NCBI GenBank assembly: GCA_030693705.1
Contig: JAUYAB010000020.1
Location: 20,823-84,822 of the forward strand
Direction: 5' to 3'
Source: Ignavibacteria bacterium
GTDB taxonomy: Bacteria > Bacteroidota > Ignavibacteria > Ignavibacteriales > Ignavibacteriaceae
Length of the DNA stretch: 64,000 nucleotides
Shown: piece after piece, positions 61,968-64,000 of the stretch
Layout of the letters: each line of letters starts with the position of its first letter
How positions within the stretch are numbered: position 1 is the stretch's first letter
The notes under the pieces: generated by a model
Database searches by the model: none
The model's input: the letters and a program-made list of their open reading frames with translations, nothing else
What the model was told of the DNA's origin: nothing
Position numbers and translations under genes: made by a program

Positions 61968-63491
61968 GTGAAAAAGGTAGCCGTCTCTCTAGTTTTTATC
62001 CTTTTTTTGCTCTTGCTTTTTGGGAATGTTAACGCACAGACAAATCTCAAGAATACTTATAATAAAATAGAGCGTAAACTTTCAGAGGATAAAAACTACC
62101 TCGATACTTATTCGATAATGTTTCAGGCAAACGCTGTTAAATTAGAGGGTTTGCAAAATATTCCCCGAATAAATGATAGACCTCCATTCAATTTCAATCC
62201 GGCAGAAACTCATTCCTATGAAGTCGTTTTCATGAAGGAAAACTCTGAGTTTGATTCAACTACCGTGTTGCAAGTTAAAGAAACCATTGATAAAGCTGCT
62301 TCAACTGGAGATTTTTTCGGTACTTCTTCTTCTGAATCATCTAAAGAAGTAAACATAGTTTTAACGTTTCAAGATGTTGAAGAACTTTATTTTAACCATC
62401 CCGAAGTTTATGCCGCCTTATTTAAATTAAGTGAATTTTTAGTTCAAAATAATGAGCCGGTTAAATTGTTAGGGATTAAAGTTGATGAGCAGGTAAACAA
62501 AAGCAAGGGAATCTCAAGTAAAAACAATCAAGATTTTCTTAACTTCCAGACAGTGAACAGCAATCATCATTATCCAAAAGTAGTTTTAGAAGCGCAAAAA
62601 AAAGCGAGAAGATCGCGTGGACAAGTTCAAGAAACTGTGGCTACGGACTATAAAATTGATGCAAGTTTTGGAGATGTTTCTTTCTTTTATAAAGATTTGG
62701 ATTTAGGTTACAGTACAATTAGCGGTGAAATTAACATGGGAGCTAAAGTGTTAAATGTTCATCCATGGCAGGCAATGTCTATCACTGCGGGAATCCGTTC
62801 TCTTGTTACCATTTCCGCCGCTTCACAAAATCTCCTCGAAGATTTTATTATTGATGCCCGTTTAATGGGACGAGCAAAAATGAATACCTCGAGTCTCGTA
62901 GGCAGTTTACCTTTCGTCTTTGTTACTAAACCTAAACTTAATGTCGGCTCCGGAATAGTTTTGGATTTAAGCGCATCGCGTGCATATGGTCTTCCTTTCG
63001 TTAATTTTTATTTAGCGACCGGCGCTACAAAAGCTTTTACTCCTTCGGTCAAATTTGTTGATAGGAAAGGAGAGAATGTTGCCTATTTTACTCCTCAACA
63101 ATGGGAATCTTCGATGTCTTTCTATTGGAACACAAGCGAAGATATGACGTTAAGGTTCAGGTTAGATGTAGGTGCAGCTAATTATAATGTTCAAAAAATT
63201 AATTATTCTACCGGCGGGAGTATCAATCAAGTGTTTAACAAAATTCAGCCGGCTTTAACTTTATATTTGAATTTTGCTCCAAAGAACAATGATTTTTTCG
63301 GATCCAGTTTTAGACTTTTCGATAATCAATTAACGATTAAATTTTGGCTGAAGTTGATAGAGTTTTCTTCCTTGCATTCCTTCCGTTTTGAAACAAGTTA
63401 TATCTCGGTTCCGTTTATGCGTGCTGTAAGAGAATGGGAACCTGAAGAGGGGTCATCATATTTTTCAATTAGATATCGATACGGATTTTAG
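61968..63491 (+). CDS. Envelope protein A2 (paralog of A1)
   Basis: A 507-residue exported protein; the GTG start at 61968 leads into MKKVAVSLVFILFLLLLFGNVNAQ, a clear signal peptide. The whole length aligns with A1 in motif order, with divergence spread throughout and a Ser-rich instead of Gly-rich loop (FFGTSSSESS ~103-112). It ends FSIRYRYGF. Near-identical length with widely spread changes points to an old tandem duplication, with both copies kept. It lies 13 bases after B1. Confidence 0.75.
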   Translation: MKKVAVSLVFILFLLLLFGNVNAQTNLKNTYNKIERKLSEDKNYLDTYSIMFQANAVKLEGLQNIPRINDRPPFNFNPAETHSYEVVFMKENSEFDSTTVLQVKETIDKAASTGDFFGTSSSESSKEVNIVLTFQDVEELYFNHPEVYAALFKLSEFLVQNNEPVKLLGIKVDEQVNKSKGISSKNNQDFLNFQTVNSNHHYPKVVLEAQKKARRSRGQVQETVATDYKIDASFGDVSFFYKDLDLGYSTISGEINMGAKVLNVHPWQAMSITAGIRSLVTISAASQNLLEDFIIDARLMGRAKMNTSSLVGSLPFVFVTKPKLNVGSGIVLDLSASRAYGLPFVNFYLATGATKAFTPSVKFVDRKGENVAYFTPQQWESSMSFYWNTSEDMTLRFRLDVGAANYNVQKINYSTGGSINQVFNKIQPALTLYLNFAPKNNDFFGSSFRLFDNQLTIKFWLKLIEFSSLHSFRFETSYISVPFMRAVREWEPEEGSSYFSIRYRYGF

Positions 63492-63499
63492 AGATTTCT

Positions 63500-64000
63500 A
63501 TGAAAAAAATTATTACCATTTTATCATTAATTTTGTTCCCCGCACTTCTTGCACAAGAAACAGATTCGCTTACTACAACCCCTACTCCGGCAGATACTAC
63601 CGTAGAGAGTAATCAATTAAATCCTGATTCTGTTGCTCAAGCGCCGGGTGTGCAGCCAGTAGTTGTTCAGCCAAAATTCGCTCCCTTAAAAATTACCGAT
63701 CCAAAAGAACTTCGGTTAGAAAAAATTTACCGGAATTTGGAATATAACACTACTGCTTTTAACGATCTTAAAAAAACATGGGTAGTTACAGACCCTGTTT
63801 ACGTGCGTGAACTTTATAATAGATTTGTCGTTAAAAATGCGCTCGCCATTCAAGGGATAAAACCCTCTCTTGAAACTTTGCAGGCAAAATCACGTGATAT
63901 TTATGACGGAAATGTATTCGTGGAACTGCGGAAAAGATATTACGACGATGAAATTGAAATTCTTAGATTTTTTACGGAATCCAAACTTGCCTCCCAGGAC
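63500..64000 (+). CDS. Envelope protein B2 (paralog of B1), cut by window end
   Basis: The first 167 residues of a B1 paralog. A signal peptide (MKKIITILSLILFPALLAQ) is followed by a Thr/Pro/Val-rich insert of about 45 residues absent from B1 (TTTPTPADTTVE and QAPGVQPVVVQP). It then has the shared block LEKIYRNLEYNTTAFNDL, VRELYNRFVVKNAL and RKRYYDDEIE. ATG 63500 starts eight bases after A2 ends. The 3' end is beyond the window. Confidence 0.75.
   Translation, partial: MKKIITILSLILFPALLAQETDSLTTTPTPADTTVESNQLNPDSVAQAPGVQPVVVQPKFAPLKITDPKELRLEKIYRNLEYNTTAFNDLKKTWVVTDPVYVRELYNRFVVKNALAIQGIKPSLETLQAKSRDIYDGNVFVELRKRYYDDEIEILRFFTESKLASQD

Overview
The window looks like chromosomal DNA of an AT-rich member of the Bacteroidota/Chlorobiota group, most likely an Ignavibacteria-type organism. 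This is inference from gene content: a PorV-type outer-membrane protein, a GWxTD lipoprotein, a GldL-like two-TM motor protein, a TonB-dependent receptor with a carboxypeptidase-like domain, cmk-ispH-rpsA, and many small exported lipoproteins. No rRNA, tRNA or CRISPR array was recognised.

Region 1 (1-9.6 kb) is accessory. After one hypothetical gene and repeat-rich DNA comes a cluster of integron-type attC sites (about 2216-2403, 5052-5151, 7728-7916) with gene cassettes between them and no integrase in view. The cassettes carry a HEPN-like protein, a radical SAM / small protein / Dcd-like trio, a PHP-ATPase, and a membrane protein plus HAD phosphatase. Two sites fold into 16-bp stems whose only imperfections are extra bases on the 5' arm, as real attC sites do.

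Region 2 (9.6-31 kb) is ordinary chromosome: lipoproteins, a lipase-like hydrolase, a PorV-type barrel, gltB-gltD, a reverse-strand ada operon (Ada, LOG protein, methyltransferase, acetyltransferase, small protein), a GH43 glycosidase, a decayed toxin-antitoxin patch (parE with an in-frame stop), an inositol monophosphatase, lon and a free-methionine-sulfoxide reductase.

Region 3 (31-41.6 kb) holds dnaX, cmk, ispH, rpsA and mtaB with two accessory insertions. An AlbA/Schlafen-type regulator gene lies between a 19-codon diverged copy of the dnaX start and the full dnaX, and a HepT-MntA toxin-antitoxin pair lies between cmk and ispH.

Region 4 (41.6-51.7 kb) appears to be a sigma-54 regulon. 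Three small genes whose products all begin MKTI are each preceded by a GG-N10-G(G/T) promoter and, 60-70 bp further upstream, by two copies of a CGAC-N6-GTCG-like site. An NtrC-family regulator and its histidine kinase are encoded in the middle. Outer-membrane barrel genes (42189, 49361) follow two of the three small genes.

Region 5 (51.7-54.6 kb) is a pyrR-pyrB-pyrC operon with a leader hairpin. Region 6 (54.7-64 kb) has a DUF2254-like membrane protein and then a GldL-like / GldM-like pair followed by an exported protein and a tandemly duplicated pair of envelope proteins (A1-B1-A2-B2, the last cut by the window end). It may be a divergent T9SS/gliding-type motor locus.
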